This document shows, piece after piece, positions 22,659 to 31,825 of a DNA stretch of 64,000 nucleotides (position 1 is its first letter; every line of letters begins with the position of its first letter). The stretch lies in the NCBI RefSeq assembly GCF_000802235.1, contig NZ_JTDL01000152.1:1-64000 (forward strand), written 5' to 3'. The notes beneath the pieces were generated by a model, which worked only from the letters and a program-made list of their open reading frames with translations, did no database searches and was not told where the DNA came from. The position numbers and the translations under genes were made by a program. Origin of the DNA: Sinomonas humi (lineage in GTDB: Bacteria > Actinomycetota > Actinomycetes > Actinomycetales > Micrococcaceae).

Positions 22659-23336
22659 TCAGCTCGTCCTCCGGCTGCCGGGAACGCGGCACAGGACATG
22701 CCCGCGCGGTGAACTGATCCGCAGCCACGGCCCAGACTCGAACATTGCCATGGATTCCGTGGCCCTGAGGAAACCCAGCGCCTCCGCCGCGAAGGCGACG
22801 CCGGCCGGAAGGCGCTGCACGCCGTCGACCTCCCTGCCCCACACCGCCGCACGTGCGCCGTCGACCATCGCCGCTCCCGGCTGCTCTGGAACCATTGCGG
22901 CGACCTCCGCCATGCCAGCCGCAGCCGCGGCCGCAAGCACCTCGCCCGAGACCTCGCCGACCCCCGTCCACGGACCGCGCGGAGGGGTCACCGCCGCCCA
23001 AGGCACGTGGACGGACGACGGCGGGATGTCGAGGAGCGTGCCGTCGTCGGCAAGGCGGGCGAGGCGGTCCACGACGGAAGCCATCGGCACGGTCGTGTCG
23101 ACGTCGGCCGCTCGCGCGAGCGGCATCGCCCGCATGCCCAACACGGTCGGCGTCCCCTCCCCCAGCATCCGCGGGCGCAGGACGCACACATAGAGCGCCA
23201 GGACCGGCCCGACGGCCTGAAGCCGGACAGCGCCGGTGGGGTCGATCGCGCGGGCGCGGGCCAGGAAAGTGCGGAGGTCGGCGACGGCCTCGCGGTCCCC
23301 AAGGTCCAAGGGCGTCTGGACTCCGGCGGGGCTCAC
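22659..23336 (-). CDS. Conserved hypothetical protein, coupled to a thioesterase
   Basis: 225 residues, Ala/Val/Arg-rich, without transmembrane segments or a recognised catalytic motif. The GTG start overlaps the stop of the upstream thioesterase gene by four bases (GTGA), so the two are translationally coupled and probably act together. I do not recognise the family with confidence; no function is proposed. Confidence 0.7.
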   Translation of the reverse strand: MSPAGVQTPLDLGDREAVADLRTFLARARAIDPTGAVRLQAVGPVLALYVCVLRPRMLGEGTPTVLGMRAMPLARAADVDTTVPMASVVDRLARLADDGTLLDIPPSSVHVPWAAVTPPRGPWTGVGEVSGEVLAAAAAAGMAEVAAMVPEQPGAAMVDGARAAVWGREVDGVQRLPAGVAFAAEALGFLRATESMAMFESGPWLRISSPRGHVLCRVPGSRRTS

Positions 23337-23941
23337 GCGACACCGCCCGTCGCGGGTTCCTCGGCGGGAGCCTCGTCAGGCAGCGCCGCAGGCGAGCCCG
23401 TCCGACCCTCGTTGGGCAACGGCGGCCTTCTGCGGAAGGGGACGGCAGGGCCGGAGTAATGGGCGAATGCCTCCCGGAGGCCGCGCGGCACGCGAACGGG
23501 CCGTCCTGTTGAGCGGCTTACCAGGACCATCGACGTCGCGGCGTACGCGTAGAGCGCGCTTCCGTCCCGCTCTGCAACCGAATAGCCCAGGTCGAAGCTC
23601 GACCCCCCGAGCCGCGTCATCCAGAGATTCACAGCGATGGGGGCGGGCCGGTAGAGGAGCGGTGCGAGATACTCGATCTCGTGGCGGCCGACCAGCGTGA
23701 AGTTCTCAGAGGTGACGAAATCGAACATGGTGGCTTCCGAGCCCGATTCCTGACGGGACTCATGGTCGGATGAGATCCCGGCCGCGCTGCCGCCGCCTCG
23801 GACGCCCTCGGGAAGCGGTTCGCGGAGCCAGTGGACTCGGGCATCCTCGAGGAACTGCAGGAAGCGCACGTTGTTGACGTGCCCGTACGAATCCACGTCG
23901 CCGAAACGCAGCTGAAGTGGGAATTGGTAAGCAGCAGGCAT
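23333..23941 (-). CDS. Hot-dog-fold acyl-CoA thioesterase (4HBT/FabZ-like)
   Basis: 202 residues. LRFGDVDSYGHVNNVRFLQF near residues 10-29 is the 4-hydroxybenzoyl-CoA thioesterase signature, with the catalytic Asp in FGDVD and His in GHVNN. A strand with HEIEYLAPL follows. The C-terminal 60 residues are basic and Pro-rich. The ATG at 23941 (MPAAYQF) was chosen because the hot-dog domain starts there; the frame upstream overlaps the divergent tesB. The substrate acyl-CoA is unknown. Confidence 0.88.
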   Translation of the reverse strand: MPAAYQFPLQLRFGDVDSYGHVNNVRFLQFLEDARVHWLREPLPEGVRGGGSAAGISSDHESRQESGSEATMFDFVTSENFTLVGRHEIEYLAPLLYRPAPIAVNLWMTRLGGSSFDLGYSVAERDGSALYAYAATSMVLVSRSTGRPVRVPRGLREAFAHYSGPAVPFRRRPPLPNEGRTGSPAALPDEAPAEEPATGGVA

Positions 23942-24033
23942 ACTTCCATCTTCCCCCGGCCGCTTCCGCGTCGCGAACCGGCGCGGCGGCCATCGGCTTG
24001 TTGGCTTCCTACCGGCGCGTCTAGTGTCAAGGC

Positions 24034-24924
24034 ATGACGTCGCCCGCCCGCCAGTCCGGACCCACGGACACGCTGCTGACACTGCTCGACCTCGACAACC
24101 TGGGCGGTGCTCGCACCGACAAGGACATCTTCGTGGGCCCGAGCGAGCGGCAACCGCGGCATCGCGTGTTCGGCGGCCAGGTTCTGGCCCAGAGCCTGAT
24201 GGCCGCGACCCGGACCGTGCCACAGGACCGCCTGGTCCACTCGATGCACGGGTACTTCCTGCGCCCCGGGGACGCTGACAAGTCCATCACGTTCGGAGTC
24301 GAACGGCTCCGCGACGGGCGCTCCTTCTCAGCGCGTCAGGTCCACGCTTATCAGGACGGTTTGCCCATCCTGTCGATGATCGCCTCGTTCCAGACGGAGT
24401 CGGTCGGCGTTGACCATCAGTCGGAGATGCCCGTGGGTCTGCCCGACCCGGAAACCCTGCCGAGCACCGCCGACCTGCTCGGGTCGATCGATCACCCTGT
24501 CGCGCAGTACTGGGCTTTCGACAGGCCGTTCGACGTCCGCCACGTCGATCCTGCCCTCTACGTCTCCGCTTCTGGCGATCACGTGGCCCGGAACGCGGTC
24601 TGGATGAAGACGTTCGGTCCCATGCCCGACGACGAGCGGCTCCACCGGGCAGCCCTCGCCTATGCGAGCGACTACACCGTACTCGAGCCTGTCCTGCGGC
24701 GGCACGGCCTCAGCTGGGTAACCCCCGAACTGAACCTCGCGAGTCTCGACCACGCGATGTGGTGGCACCGCCCTGTCCGTGTCGACGAATGGCTGCTCTA
24801 CGTGCAGGAGTCCCCGAGCGCACACGGCGCCCGGGGACTCGGCGTGGGCAGGATCTTCACGCGCGACGGTGTGCACGTCGCCACCGTCGGCCAGGAGGGG
24901 ATGGTTCGGATCCCGATGCCCTAG
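24034..24924 (+). CDS. tesB: Acyl-CoA thioesterase II
   Basis: 296-residue double hot-dog thioesterase that hydrolyses medium- and long-chain acyl-CoA. HRVFGGQVLAQSLMAA (residues ~46-61), HSMHGYFLRPGD and the RSFSARQVHAYQ strand are typical of TesB, with the C-terminal SLDHAMWWHRP supplying the second hot-dog helix. Divergent from the 4HBT-like thioesterase, with 92 bases between starts. It converges on ettA, leaving only three bases between stop codons. Confidence 0.94.
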   Translation: MTSPARQSGPTDTLLTLLDLDNLGGARTDKDIFVGPSERQPRHRVFGGQVLAQSLMAATRTVPQDRLVHSMHGYFLRPGDADKSITFGVERLRDGRSFSARQVHAYQDGLPILSMIASFQTESVGVDHQSEMPVGLPDPETLPSTADLLGSIDHPVAQYWAFDRPFDVRHVDPALYVSASGDHVARNAVWMKTFGPMPDDERLHRAALAYASDYTVLEPVLRRHGLSWVTPELNLASLDHAMWWHRPVRVDEWLLYVQESPSAHGARGLGVGRIFTRDGVHVATVGQEGMVRIPMP

Positions 24925-24927
24925 GGT

Positions 24928-26610
24928 TCAGTCGCGCGTGAGCTTCCGGTGAGTCACGCGGTGCGGGGCCGCCGCATCCGGGCCCAGCCGTTCGACCTTG
25001 TTCTGCTCGTACGACTCGAAGTTGCCCTCGAACCAGTACCACTTCGACTCGTCCTCGTCCGTTCCCTCATAGGCGAGGATGTGCGTGGCGACGCGGTCGA
25101 GGAACCAGCGGTCGTGGGAGACGACGACGGCGCAGCCCGGGAACTCCAGCAGCGCATTCTCGAGGCTGGCCAGCGTCTCGACATCCAGGTCGTTCGTGGG
25201 CTCGTCGAGGAGCAGGAGGTTCCCGCCCTGCTTGAGCGTCAGGGCGAGGTTCAGGCGGTTCCGTTCACCACCGGAGAGAACGCCCGCTTTCTTCTGCTGG
25301 TCCGGGCCCTTGAAGCCGAACGCTGAGACATAGGCCCGCGAAGGCATCTCGACCTGGCCGACCTGGATGTGGTCAAGCCCGTCGGAGACGACCTCCCAGA
25401 GCGACTTGTTCGGGTCGATTCCGCCACGCGTCTGGTCGACGTACGAGATCTTCACCGAGTCGCCGACCTTGAGGTCGCCGCCGTCGAGGGGCTCGAGTCC
25501 GACGATCGTCTTGAAAAGAGTGGTCTTGCCGACGCCGTTCGGCCCGATCACGCCGACGATGCCGTTCCGCGGGAGCGAGAACGAAAGGCCTTCGATGAGC
25601 GTCCGGTCGCCGAAGCCCTTCTTCAGGTTGCTGGCCTCGATGACCATCTGACCGAGCCGCGGTCCCGGCGGGATCTGGATCTCCTCGAAGTCCAGCTTGC
25701 GAGTGCGCTCGGCCTCCGCCGCCATCTCCTCGTAGCGCGCCAGACGCGCCTTCGACTTGGTCTGGCGCCCCTTTGCATTCGAGCGAACCCAGTCGAGTTC
25801 TTCAGCGAGACGCTTGGCGAGCTTGACGTCCTTCTTGCCCTGCACCTCAAGGCGAGCGCGCTTCTTCTCTAGGTACGTCGAATAGTTCCCCTCGTAGGGG
25901 TACAGGCGTCCGCGGTCCACCTCGCAGATCCACTCTGCTACGTGGTCGAGGAAGTACCGATCGTGGGTCACGGCGAGCACAGCGCCGGGGTAGCTTGCGA
26001 GGTGCTGCTCGAGCCATTGGACGCTTTCCGCGTCAAGGTGGTTGGTCGGCTCGTCGAGGAGCAGGAGGTCAGGCTTCTGGAGGAGAAGCTTGCACAGCGC
26101 GACGCGACGGCGCTCACCACCGGAGAGCACTCGCACATCAGCCTCCGGCGGCGGGCAGCGGAGGGCATCCATGGCCTGCTCAAGCTGGGAGTCCAAATCC
26201 CAGGCGTCGGCTGTGTCGATGGCCTCCTGAAGCTTGCCCATCTCGCCGAGGAGAGTGTCGTAGTCGGCGTCCGGGTTCGCCATCTCTTCCGAGATCTCGT
26301 TGAACCGCTGGATCTTGGCGTAGATCTCGCCAACGCCTTCCTGAACGTTCCCGAGGACCGTCTTCTCCTCGTTGAGCGGCGGTTCCTGCAGCAGGATCCC
26401 GACGCTGTAGCCCGGGGATAGCCGGGCCTCACCGTTGGACGGGGTGTCGAGCCCCGCCATGATCTTCAGAATGGTCGACTTGCCGGCGCCATTCGGACCC
26501 ACGACACCGATCTTGGCGCCGGGGAAGAACGACATGCTGACATCGTCGAGGATCACCTTGTCGCCAACGGCTTTCCGGGCCTTGGTCATGGTGTAGATGA
26601 ATTCCGCCAT
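24928..26610 (-). CDS. ettA: EttA, ABC-F energy-dependent translational throttle
   Basis: A soluble ABC-F ATPase that binds the ribosomal E site and gates elongation by ATP/ADP ratio. 560 residues with two ABC cassettes. The first has GPNGAGKST and LSGGERRRVALCK, the second GPNGVGKTT and LSGGERNRLNLA. The EttA arm and a charged inter-domain linker (residues ~245-305) lie between. No transmembrane domain is present. ATG at 26610, MAEFIYTM, the usual EttA N-terminus. In M. tuberculosis the equivalent gene (Rv2477c) lies next to the second ssb gene; here a sugar operon separates them. Confidence 0.96.
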   Translation of the reverse strand: MAEFIYTMTKARKAVGDKVILDDVSMSFFPGAKIGVVGPNGAGKSTILKIMAGLDTPSNGEARLSPGYSVGILLQEPPLNEEKTVLGNVQEGVGEIYAKIQRFNEISEEMANPDADYDTLLGEMGKLQEAIDTADAWDLDSQLEQAMDALRCPPPEADVRVLSGGERRRVALCKLLLQKPDLLLLDEPTNHLDAESVQWLEQHLASYPGAVLAVTHDRYFLDHVAEWICEVDRGRLYPYEGNYSTYLEKKRARLEVQGKKDVKLAKRLAEELDWVRSNAKGRQTKSKARLARYEEMAAEAERTRKLDFEEIQIPPGPRLGQMVIEASNLKKGFGDRTLIEGLSFSLPRNGIVGVIGPNGVGKTTLFKTIVGLEPLDGGDLKVGDSVKISYVDQTRGGIDPNKSLWEVVSDGLDHIQVGQVEMPSRAYVSAFGFKGPDQQKKAGVLSGGERNRLNLALTLKQGGNLLLLDEPTNDLDVETLASLENALLEFPGCAVVVSHDRWFLDRVATHILAYEGTDEDESKWYWFEGNFESYEQNKVERLGPDAAAPHRVTHRKLTRD

Positions 26611-26683
26611 GCCGTCTAATCTAGTGGCTCTGGGCAGCGATCTCACATCCGCTGCACCACGCCCAAGGCCCCGAAGCCAGTGC

Positions 26684-27526
26684 TCACGCGAACGGGAGCA
26701 CTAGCTCCTCGTACCGTTCCCTCATGAGGGCCAGCGTCTTGTCCCCGTCGGTGTCCCAGACCTCCTGATTGAAGATCTCGACCTCGATGAGGCCGTTGTA
26801 TCCAGCATCCCGAACCCAAGCCGTGATCGTTGCAAAGTCGATGACCCCGTCCCCCATCATGCCGCGCGAGAGAAGCGCGTCCGCCGCGATGGGGAGGTTG
26901 AAGTCGCAAACCTGGTACGAGGCGAGACGTCGCTCTCGCCCAGCGCGAGCAATCTGCTCCGCGAGCTCCGGATCCCACCAGACGTGGAACGTGTCGACGG
27001 CGACAGCAACATCGTCCGGATCGAACGGAGCAGTCATATCGAGCGCCTGCCTAAGGGTAGAGACCACCGCGCGGTCAGCGGCGTACATCGGATGCAGGGG
27101 CTCGAGCAGAAGCCTCACTCCGTGATCGCGTGCGAACGGGACAAGCTCCGCGAGGCGCTCCCCCACACGCTCTCTCGCAGCGGCCACGTCCTTCGTGCCG
27201 AGGGGCAAGCCGCCGACCACGAGGTACAGGTCGCGCGTTCCGAGAGTCGCGGCCTCGAGGATGGCGCTGCGATTGTCCTCGAGCGCGGCTTCACGCCCGT
27301 GAGCGTCAGCCGCGGTCAGGAACCCGCCGCGGCAGAGTGACGAGACCTCGAGTCCGGCAGCCCTGATCATCGCGGCGGCCCTCTCGAGGCCTGCCTCGTG
27401 GACCCGGTCGCGCCATGGACCGATCGCGGGGATCCCCGCACGGACACACCCTTCGACGGCCTCTTGCAGACTCCAGCGCTTGGTCGTAGCCGTGTTGAGG
27501 GAAAGCCGCTCGCTTCCGGCCCTCAT
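26684..27526 (-). CDS. Sugar phosphate isomerase/epimerase (AP-endonuclease-2 TIM barrel)
   Basis: 280-residue xylose-isomerase-like TIM barrel. LLLEPLHPMY and the VDTFHVWWDPEL segment supply the metal-binding Glu, Asp and His, followed by VCDFN and the C-terminal EVEIFN glutamate. Such proteins epimerise or isomerise sugars, inosose or keto-sugars. The ATG overlaps the stop of the DUF993 gene by four bases (ATGA), so it is the last gene of a coupled three-gene operon. The exact substrate is unknown. Confidence 0.88.
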   Translation of the reverse strand: MRAGSERLSLNTATTKRWSLQEAVEGCVRAGIPAIGPWRDRVHEAGLERAAAMIRAAGLEVSSLCRGGFLTAADAHGREAALEDNRSAILEAATLGTRDLYLVVGGLPLGTKDVAAARERVGERLAELVPFARDHGVRLLLEPLHPMYAADRAVVSTLRQALDMTAPFDPDDVAVAVDTFHVWWDPELAEQIARAGRERRLASYQVCDFNLPIAADALLSRGMMGDGVIDFATITAWVRDAGYNGLIEVEIFNQEVWDTDGDKTLALMRERYEELVLPFA

Positions 27527-28758
27527 TGCGCCACCCCGTTGACGTCGAGATAGGCGGACATTCGTCGAACCGCGAGTTCTGGGTCCCGGAGGAGCCCGGC
27601 ACGGTCGGCTAGCTCGAACGTTCGGGCGAGATGCACAACAGATCGGCCCGACTGGAGTCCGCCCACCATCTGGAAGCCAGGCTGCTGCCCGTTGAGCCAT
27701 GCAATGAAGGCAATTCCCGTCTTGTAATAGAACGTCGGGGCGCTGAAGATGTGGCGGCCGAGATCCCGGGTGCTGTCCAAGATTGCCCTGGCTTCCTCAC
27801 CGCGCCCGTCGTCGTACGCTTGGAGCGCTGCTGATGCCGCCGGGTAGATGGCAGCAAAGATGCCCAAGAGTGCATCCGATTGTCGTTCGCCGTCGCCGTG
27901 GATCAGCTCCGGGTAGTTGAAGTCGTCGCCCGTGTAGAGACGCACCCCCGAGGGCAGCTCGGCGCGGAGCGACTTCTCGTGCTCGGCGTCGAGCAGGGAG
28001 ACCTTTACACCGTCGATCTTGTCGGCGTGAGCGTGCACGAGGTCGAGGAAGGTGCGGGTGGCTGCGGGGATGTCCTCACTGCCCCAGTAGCCCTTGAGCG
28101 CGGGGTCGAACATCGTGCCGAGCCAATGGAGGACGACGGGTTCCTTCGCCTCCCCGATGAGAGTGGAGTACACACGGAGATAATCGTCGGGACCCGCAGC
28201 AGCACGAGCGAGCGCCCGCGAGGCCATGATGATGGCCTTGGGCCCGGACTCCTCGACGGCAGCCAACTGCTCCCTGTAGGCATCAAGCGCCATCGCGACT
28301 CCTACCGCGCCGGCCGGGACCGCTTCCAGCTCAAGCTGGTCGGTTCCCGCTCCGCATGCCACGAGGTCCCGTACGGAAAGGCCGGCCGTAGCGCCGCTCC
28401 GGGCATTGGCCACGGTCTTGGCCTCGGCGCCGACGCGTTGGATCAGCTCCCGAGTCGCCTCCCAGTCGAGGCCCATCCCCCGCTGAGCGGTGTCCATCGC
28501 GTCTGCAACTCCCAGACCGTACGACCAGAGTTCTCGGCGGAATGCGAGAGTACTCTCCCAATCGAGGTTTGCAGGGGCTCCGGGCGTATTGTCCGCCCCC
28601 ATAAGGGGGACGACATGTGCGGCGGCATAGGCCTTCCGGGCGCGAATCGGCGCCTCGGGCCGGCACCATTCGTACGGCGCGCCGAGCTCGTGGCGGCGCA
28701 CCCCACCTCCTGATTCGGGGAGCGAGACTTCGAGGCGTGCTCCGGTCAACGCGCTCAC
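27523..28758 (-). CDS. DUF993 / dihydrodipicolinate-synthase-like protein
   Basis: 411 residues. The pattern of a central GDDFNYPELIHGDG segment, KGYWGSEDIPAA and KTGIAFIAWLNG resembles the DUF993 family, distantly related to class I aldolases of the DapA type. The presumed Schiff-base region is KVSLLD near residue 250. GTG start at 28758 overlaps the oxidoreductase stop by four bases (GTGA). Flanked by a Gfo/Idh/MocA oxidoreductase and an isomerase, it probably performs a lyase or aldolase step in catabolism of a sugar or cyclitol. Family assignment is from memory and is the least certain of the three. Confidence 0.65.
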   Translation of the reverse strand: MSALTGARLEVSLPESGGGVRRHELGAPYEWCRPEAPIRARKAYAAAHVVPLMGADNTPGAPANLDWESTLAFRRELWSYGLGVADAMDTAQRGMGLDWEATRELIQRVGAEAKTVANARSGATAGLSVRDLVACGAGTDQLELEAVPAGAVGVAMALDAYREQLAAVEESGPKAIIMASRALARAAAGPDDYLRVYSTLIGEAKEPVVLHWLGTMFDPALKGYWGSEDIPAATRTFLDLVHAHADKIDGVKVSLLDAEHEKSLRAELPSGVRLYTGDDFNYPELIHGDGERQSDALLGIFAAIYPAASAALQAYDDGRGEEARAILDSTRDLGRHIFSAPTFYYKTGIAFIAWLNGQQPGFQMVGGLQSGRSVVHLARTFELADRAGLLRDPELAVRRMSAYLDVNGVAQ

Positions 28759-29924
28759 AGGACGATCTCCGGGATTTCGATCGTCCGACGCTCCGCATTC
28801 GAGCGAAGGCCGAGCTCGGCGAGCTGAACGCCGCGCGCCGCGGAGAGCAGCCCGTAGCGGTGCTCCCGGCCAGCGACGACGTCGCGCAGAAACTCTTCCC
28901 ACTGAAGCTTGAACCCATTGTCCAGATCCTGATTCGCGGGAACCTCCTGCCACTGTGAACGGAACGACTCTGTGACCGGCAGGTCTGGATTCCACACAGG
29001 CTTAGGCGTGTGTGCGCGGTGTTGGGCCACACACTTGGTCAGTCCGGCGACGGCGGAACCCTCGGTTCCGTCGACTTGGAACTCGACGAGCTCATCTCGA
29101 TATACGCGGACAGCCCAGGAAGAATTGATCTGCCCCACGACTGGATCTCCGTCGGGCGTCTCCAGCTCGAAGATGCCGTAGGACGCATCGTCCGCCGTCG
29201 CCGCGTACGGCTGCCCAGCCTCGTCCCACCGGGTGGGGATGTGCGTCGCGGTCAGAGCGTTCACGCTCTTGACCTTGCCGATGATTCCTTCGAGCACGTA
29301 GTTCCAGTGGCAGAACATGTCCGTCGTCATCCCACCGCCGTCTTCTTTGCGGTAGTTCCACGACGGGCGCTGGGCGGCCTGAATCTCTCCTTCGAAGACC
29401 CAGTAGCCGAATTCGCCTCGAATCGAAAGGATGCGGCCGAAGAAGCCCTCATCAACCAGGCGGCGCAGCTTGACGAGGCCCGGCAGGTAGAGCTTGTCGT
29501 GCACGACGCCGGCAGTCACGCCCGTCTCACGCCCGATCCGGGCGAGCTCGATCGCTTCATCGAGGGTCTCGGCGGTCGGCTTCTCCGTGAAGACGTGCTT
29601 CCCTGCGCGCATGGCCTTCCGGAGGGTCTCTGCGCGCAAGCTGGTCATCGAAGCATCGAAGACGACGTCGACGCTGGGGTCCGCGATCAGGGCGTCCAGA
29701 TCCGTGGACCACTCCGAGACCTTGTGGAGCTCGGCAAGCTCGCGGAGCTTCGCCTCATTCCGGCCAACCAGGATCGGCTCGATGAGGACGCGCGAGCCGT
29801 CCTCGAGGTTCAGACCGCCTGCGTCCCTGATGGGCAGGATCGACCGCAGCAGATGCTGACGGTAGCCCATCCGGCCGGTGATGCCATTCATGGCGATTCG
29901 AAGCGTTCTCGTCTCGGTGGCCAC
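28755..29924 (-). CDS. Gfo/Idh/MocA-family oxidoreductase
   Basis: 389-residue NAD(P)-dependent sugar or cyclitol dehydrogenase. The N-terminal Rossmann strand AMNGITGRMGYRQHL is followed by KHVFTEKPTAET, whose EKP lysine is the family catalytic motif. GGGMTTDMFCHWNYVL carries the conserved Asp/His of the C-terminal domain. The GTG start at 29924 follows GGAGG. First gene of the operon, divergent from the LacI regulator, with three operator-like sites between them. Expected role: oxidation of a sugar before isomerisation and cleavage by the following two proteins. Confidence 0.9.
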   Translation of the reverse strand: MATETRTLRIAMNGITGRMGYRQHLLRSILPIRDAGGLNLEDGSRVLIEPILVGRNEAKLRELAELHKVSEWSTDLDALIADPSVDVVFDASMTSLRAETLRKAMRAGKHVFTEKPTAETLDEAIELARIGRETGVTAGVVHDKLYLPGLVKLRRLVDEGFFGRILSIRGEFGYWVFEGEIQAAQRPSWNYRKEDGGGMTTDMFCHWNYVLEGIIGKVKSVNALTATHIPTRWDEAGQPYAATADDASYGIFELETPDGDPVVGQINSSWAVRVYRDELVEFQVDGTEGSAVAGLTKCVAQHRAHTPKPVWNPDLPVTESFRSQWQEVPANQDLDNGFKLQWEEFLRDVVAGREHRYGLLSAARGVQLAELGLRSNAERRTIEIPEIVL

Positions 29925-29964
29925 TGCCGCCTCCTTGCGTGGGCTCCGTCAGATGCGGAGCAAG

Positions 29965-30048
29965 TCAAGCGCTTCCACTGCTCCCGGAAAGCGCATTCCG
30001 TCCGTCAAGTCTGCGACACACCTGCCCGCGTTGGCAAGCGCATTCCTT
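29965..30048. promoter_or_regulatory. Three LacI-type operator-like sites in the divergent promoter
   Basis: TCAAGCGCTTCCA (29965-29977), GGAAAGCGCATTCC (29986-29999) and GGCAAGCGCATTCC (30033-30046) share the AAGCGC(A)TTCC core. The central CG-containing dyad is the hallmark of LacI/GalR operators. They lie between the oxidoreductase operon and lacI, so the regulator probably represses both directions. A CATAAT hexamer near 30067 could be the lacI -10. Confidence 0.7.
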
Positions 30049-30102
30049 CACCTGCTCACTCAATGCCATAATCTGAGCGAAAGCCTGAAGAGGGAGACGT
30101 TC

Positions 30103-31188
30103 ATGCCAGCGGTGACTCTCAGCGAGGTCGCACGAGCGGCGGGGGTTTCGCCCGCCACCGCGTCCCGGGTCCTGAACGGGTCCAGCCGGATACCGGGAGC
30201 GGACATCGCTGAGCGTGTCAAAGCGGCCGCCGCGGCGCTCGGATATATCCCCAATGCCCAGGCTCAGGCCCTAGCTCGTTCAAGTTCCGGCCTCCTCGGC
30301 CTGATCGTTCACGACATCGCGGATCCCTACTTCTCGTCGATTGCGCGCGGCGTCCAGTCCGCGGCTAGGGAACTGAACAAGATCCTCTTGCTCACGAGCA
30401 CCGAGGGCACGCCCTCCGAGGAACGCCTCGCGGTAGAGGCATTCACGTCACGCCGGGCCGACGCGATCGTGCTGGCTGGCAGCCGCTCGACCCGCCCCGA
30501 GGACGACGCGGCGAATTCTGCCCTCCTCCGAGAGGCATACCGCTACCTCGCCAATGGGGGCCGCCTCGTGCTCGCCGGTCATGACCTCGTGGATCCGTCC
30601 GCCCACGAAAGCCGGGGGCACGGGGACGCAGCGTTCACAGTTGGTACCCCACCAGTGCTCATCGATATCCCGAATGAGTCGCTTGCGTGCAGGCTTGCCC
30701 GCGCGCTCGGCGGCCAAGGCCATTCCCGATTCCTCATCGTCGCGGGCCCGGAAGGTCTCATGACCTCTGACCTGCGCGTTGCAGGATTCCAACGAGGACT
30801 CGCCGAGCAGGGACTCGAAAGTGCCGAGGTACTCCGAGCCGCATTCAACCGCGACGGTGGATTCGGGGCCGCCCTTGAACTCGAGGACAAGGTGCGCGAA
30901 GCCGCGGACAGCGGCAACCCATACTGCATCTTCGCGGTCAACGACAGGATGGCCATGGGTGTCGTAGCCGCTCTCCGCCACTGCGGCCTCCAGGCTCCGG
31001 CGGACTACGCCGTGGCAGGCTTCGACGACATCAACACCCTCGAGGACTTCATTCCCGGGCTGACGACCGTTCGCCTCCCACTCGAGGAGATCGGCCGGAG
31101 CGCGGCAGAGGCCGCCCTGACCGGCGCCGACCCCGCCCCTGCATCAGGAGAGGTCGTCCTGCGGGAGAGCACAGCGCCGGCCTCCTGA
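30103..31188 (+). CDS. LacI-family transcriptional regulator of the adjacent sugar operon
   Basis: 361 residues. N-terminal helix-turn-helix TLSEVARAAGVSPATASRVL (residues 4-23) is followed by the hinge helix (QAQALARSSSG) and a periplasmic-binding-protein-like effector domain with GFDDINTLEDFIPGLTTV. The ATG at 30103 follows AGAGGGAG. Divergent from the Gfo/Idh - DUF993 - isomerase operon, which it most likely represses until a sugar ligand binds. Confidence 0.93.
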   Translation: MPAVTLSEVARAAGVSPATASRVLNGSSRIPGADIAERVKAAAAALGYIPNAQAQALARSSSGLLGLIVHDIADPYFSSIARGVQSAARELNKILLLTSTEGTPSEERLAVEAFTSRRADAIVLAGSRSTRPEDDAANSALLREAYRYLANGGRLVLAGHDLVDPSAHESRGHGDAAFTVGTPPVLIDIPNESLACRLARALGGQGHSRFLIVAGPEGLMTSDLRVAGFQRGLAEQGLESAEVLRAAFNRDGGFGAALELEDKVREAADSGNPYCIFAVNDRMAMGVVAALRHCGLQAPADYAVAGFDDINTLEDFIPGLTTVRLPLEEIGRSAAEAALTGADPAPASGEVVLRESTAPAS

Positions 31189-31190
31189 GC

Positions 31191-31709
31191 TCACGCGTTC
31201 ACAAGATCGGTCCCCAGATCTGCCCCGTCTCGCCGCACGAGGCCCTCCGGTGCCTCAGCCTCCGAAAACGGATCTCCGCCGTCGTCCGAATCGCTCCCCT
31301 CTGAACCGTCTGTGACTGCCACGACGCCCAAGGTTCGCCCCTCGGTCCCCGACATTTCGCCGGTCTCGGAGTCCACAACCCCGACTCCTTCGACGATCAC
31401 GCGAGCACCGCCCGTCTCCTGCCGCTGGCCGTCCTGAGGATTGCGCGCGAACTTGGCCGATCCCCAGAAGAGGTCGTGCCCGACCGATTCCGCTTCGACC
31501 TCCGCCGACTGGTAGACGCGGCCGTCCCTCTCCCACTGCTTGAGGCGAAGCTTGCCAACCACAATGACGCGGTTGCCCTTCTTGAGGCTTCCGCACATGT
31601 TGCTCGCCAACTGCCGGAAGCCGACTACCGTGAACCAGTTTGTGTGCCCGTCGACCCACGCACTTGCTTCACGGTCGTAGCGCCGATCGGTGACCGCAAG
31701 TCTGAAACT
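31191..31709 (-). pseudogene. ssb: C-terminal part of a split single-stranded-DNA-binding protein gene
   Basis: Reading minus from the junction at 31709 gives SFRLAVTDRRYDREASAWVD, then an intact OB-fold core (WFTVVGFRQLASNMCG, VGKLRLKQWERDGRVYQSAE) and an acidic C-terminal tail, 171 residues in total. The frame has no ATG/GTG near the junction and runs back to a TGA inside the inserted element. The missing first 30 residues lie 13.4 kb away at 45130-45225. Joined, the two parts make a 201-residue SSB. The TTG/ATG codons at 31610/31598 could only start a truncated fragment. Confidence 0.93.
31706..31709. other. attL junction of the integrated element
   Basis: Minus-strand AGTT is the only sequence shared with the other junction (45135-45138). 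To its left the ssb frame continues (TTC AGA CTT); to its right lies element DNA. A very short core is typical of large serine integrases. Confidence 0.8.
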
Positions 31710-31765
31710 CGAGACGATGTCACCCCCGCACGTTCAGCATTGGTAGTGCTTCAACCAAAGAGAAA

Positions 31766-31794
31766 GCCCCGGCGGTGCGCTAACACCCCGGGGC
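31766..31794. other. GC-rich hairpin beside attL
   Basis: GCCCCGG...CCGGGGC arms with a small bulge, 57 bases inside attL. It may terminate leftward or rightward transcription at the element edge. Moderate pairing only. Confidence 0.4.
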
Positions 31795-31825
31795 GTGGCA
31801 ACCGACTAGCAAGGAGTCGATCACA

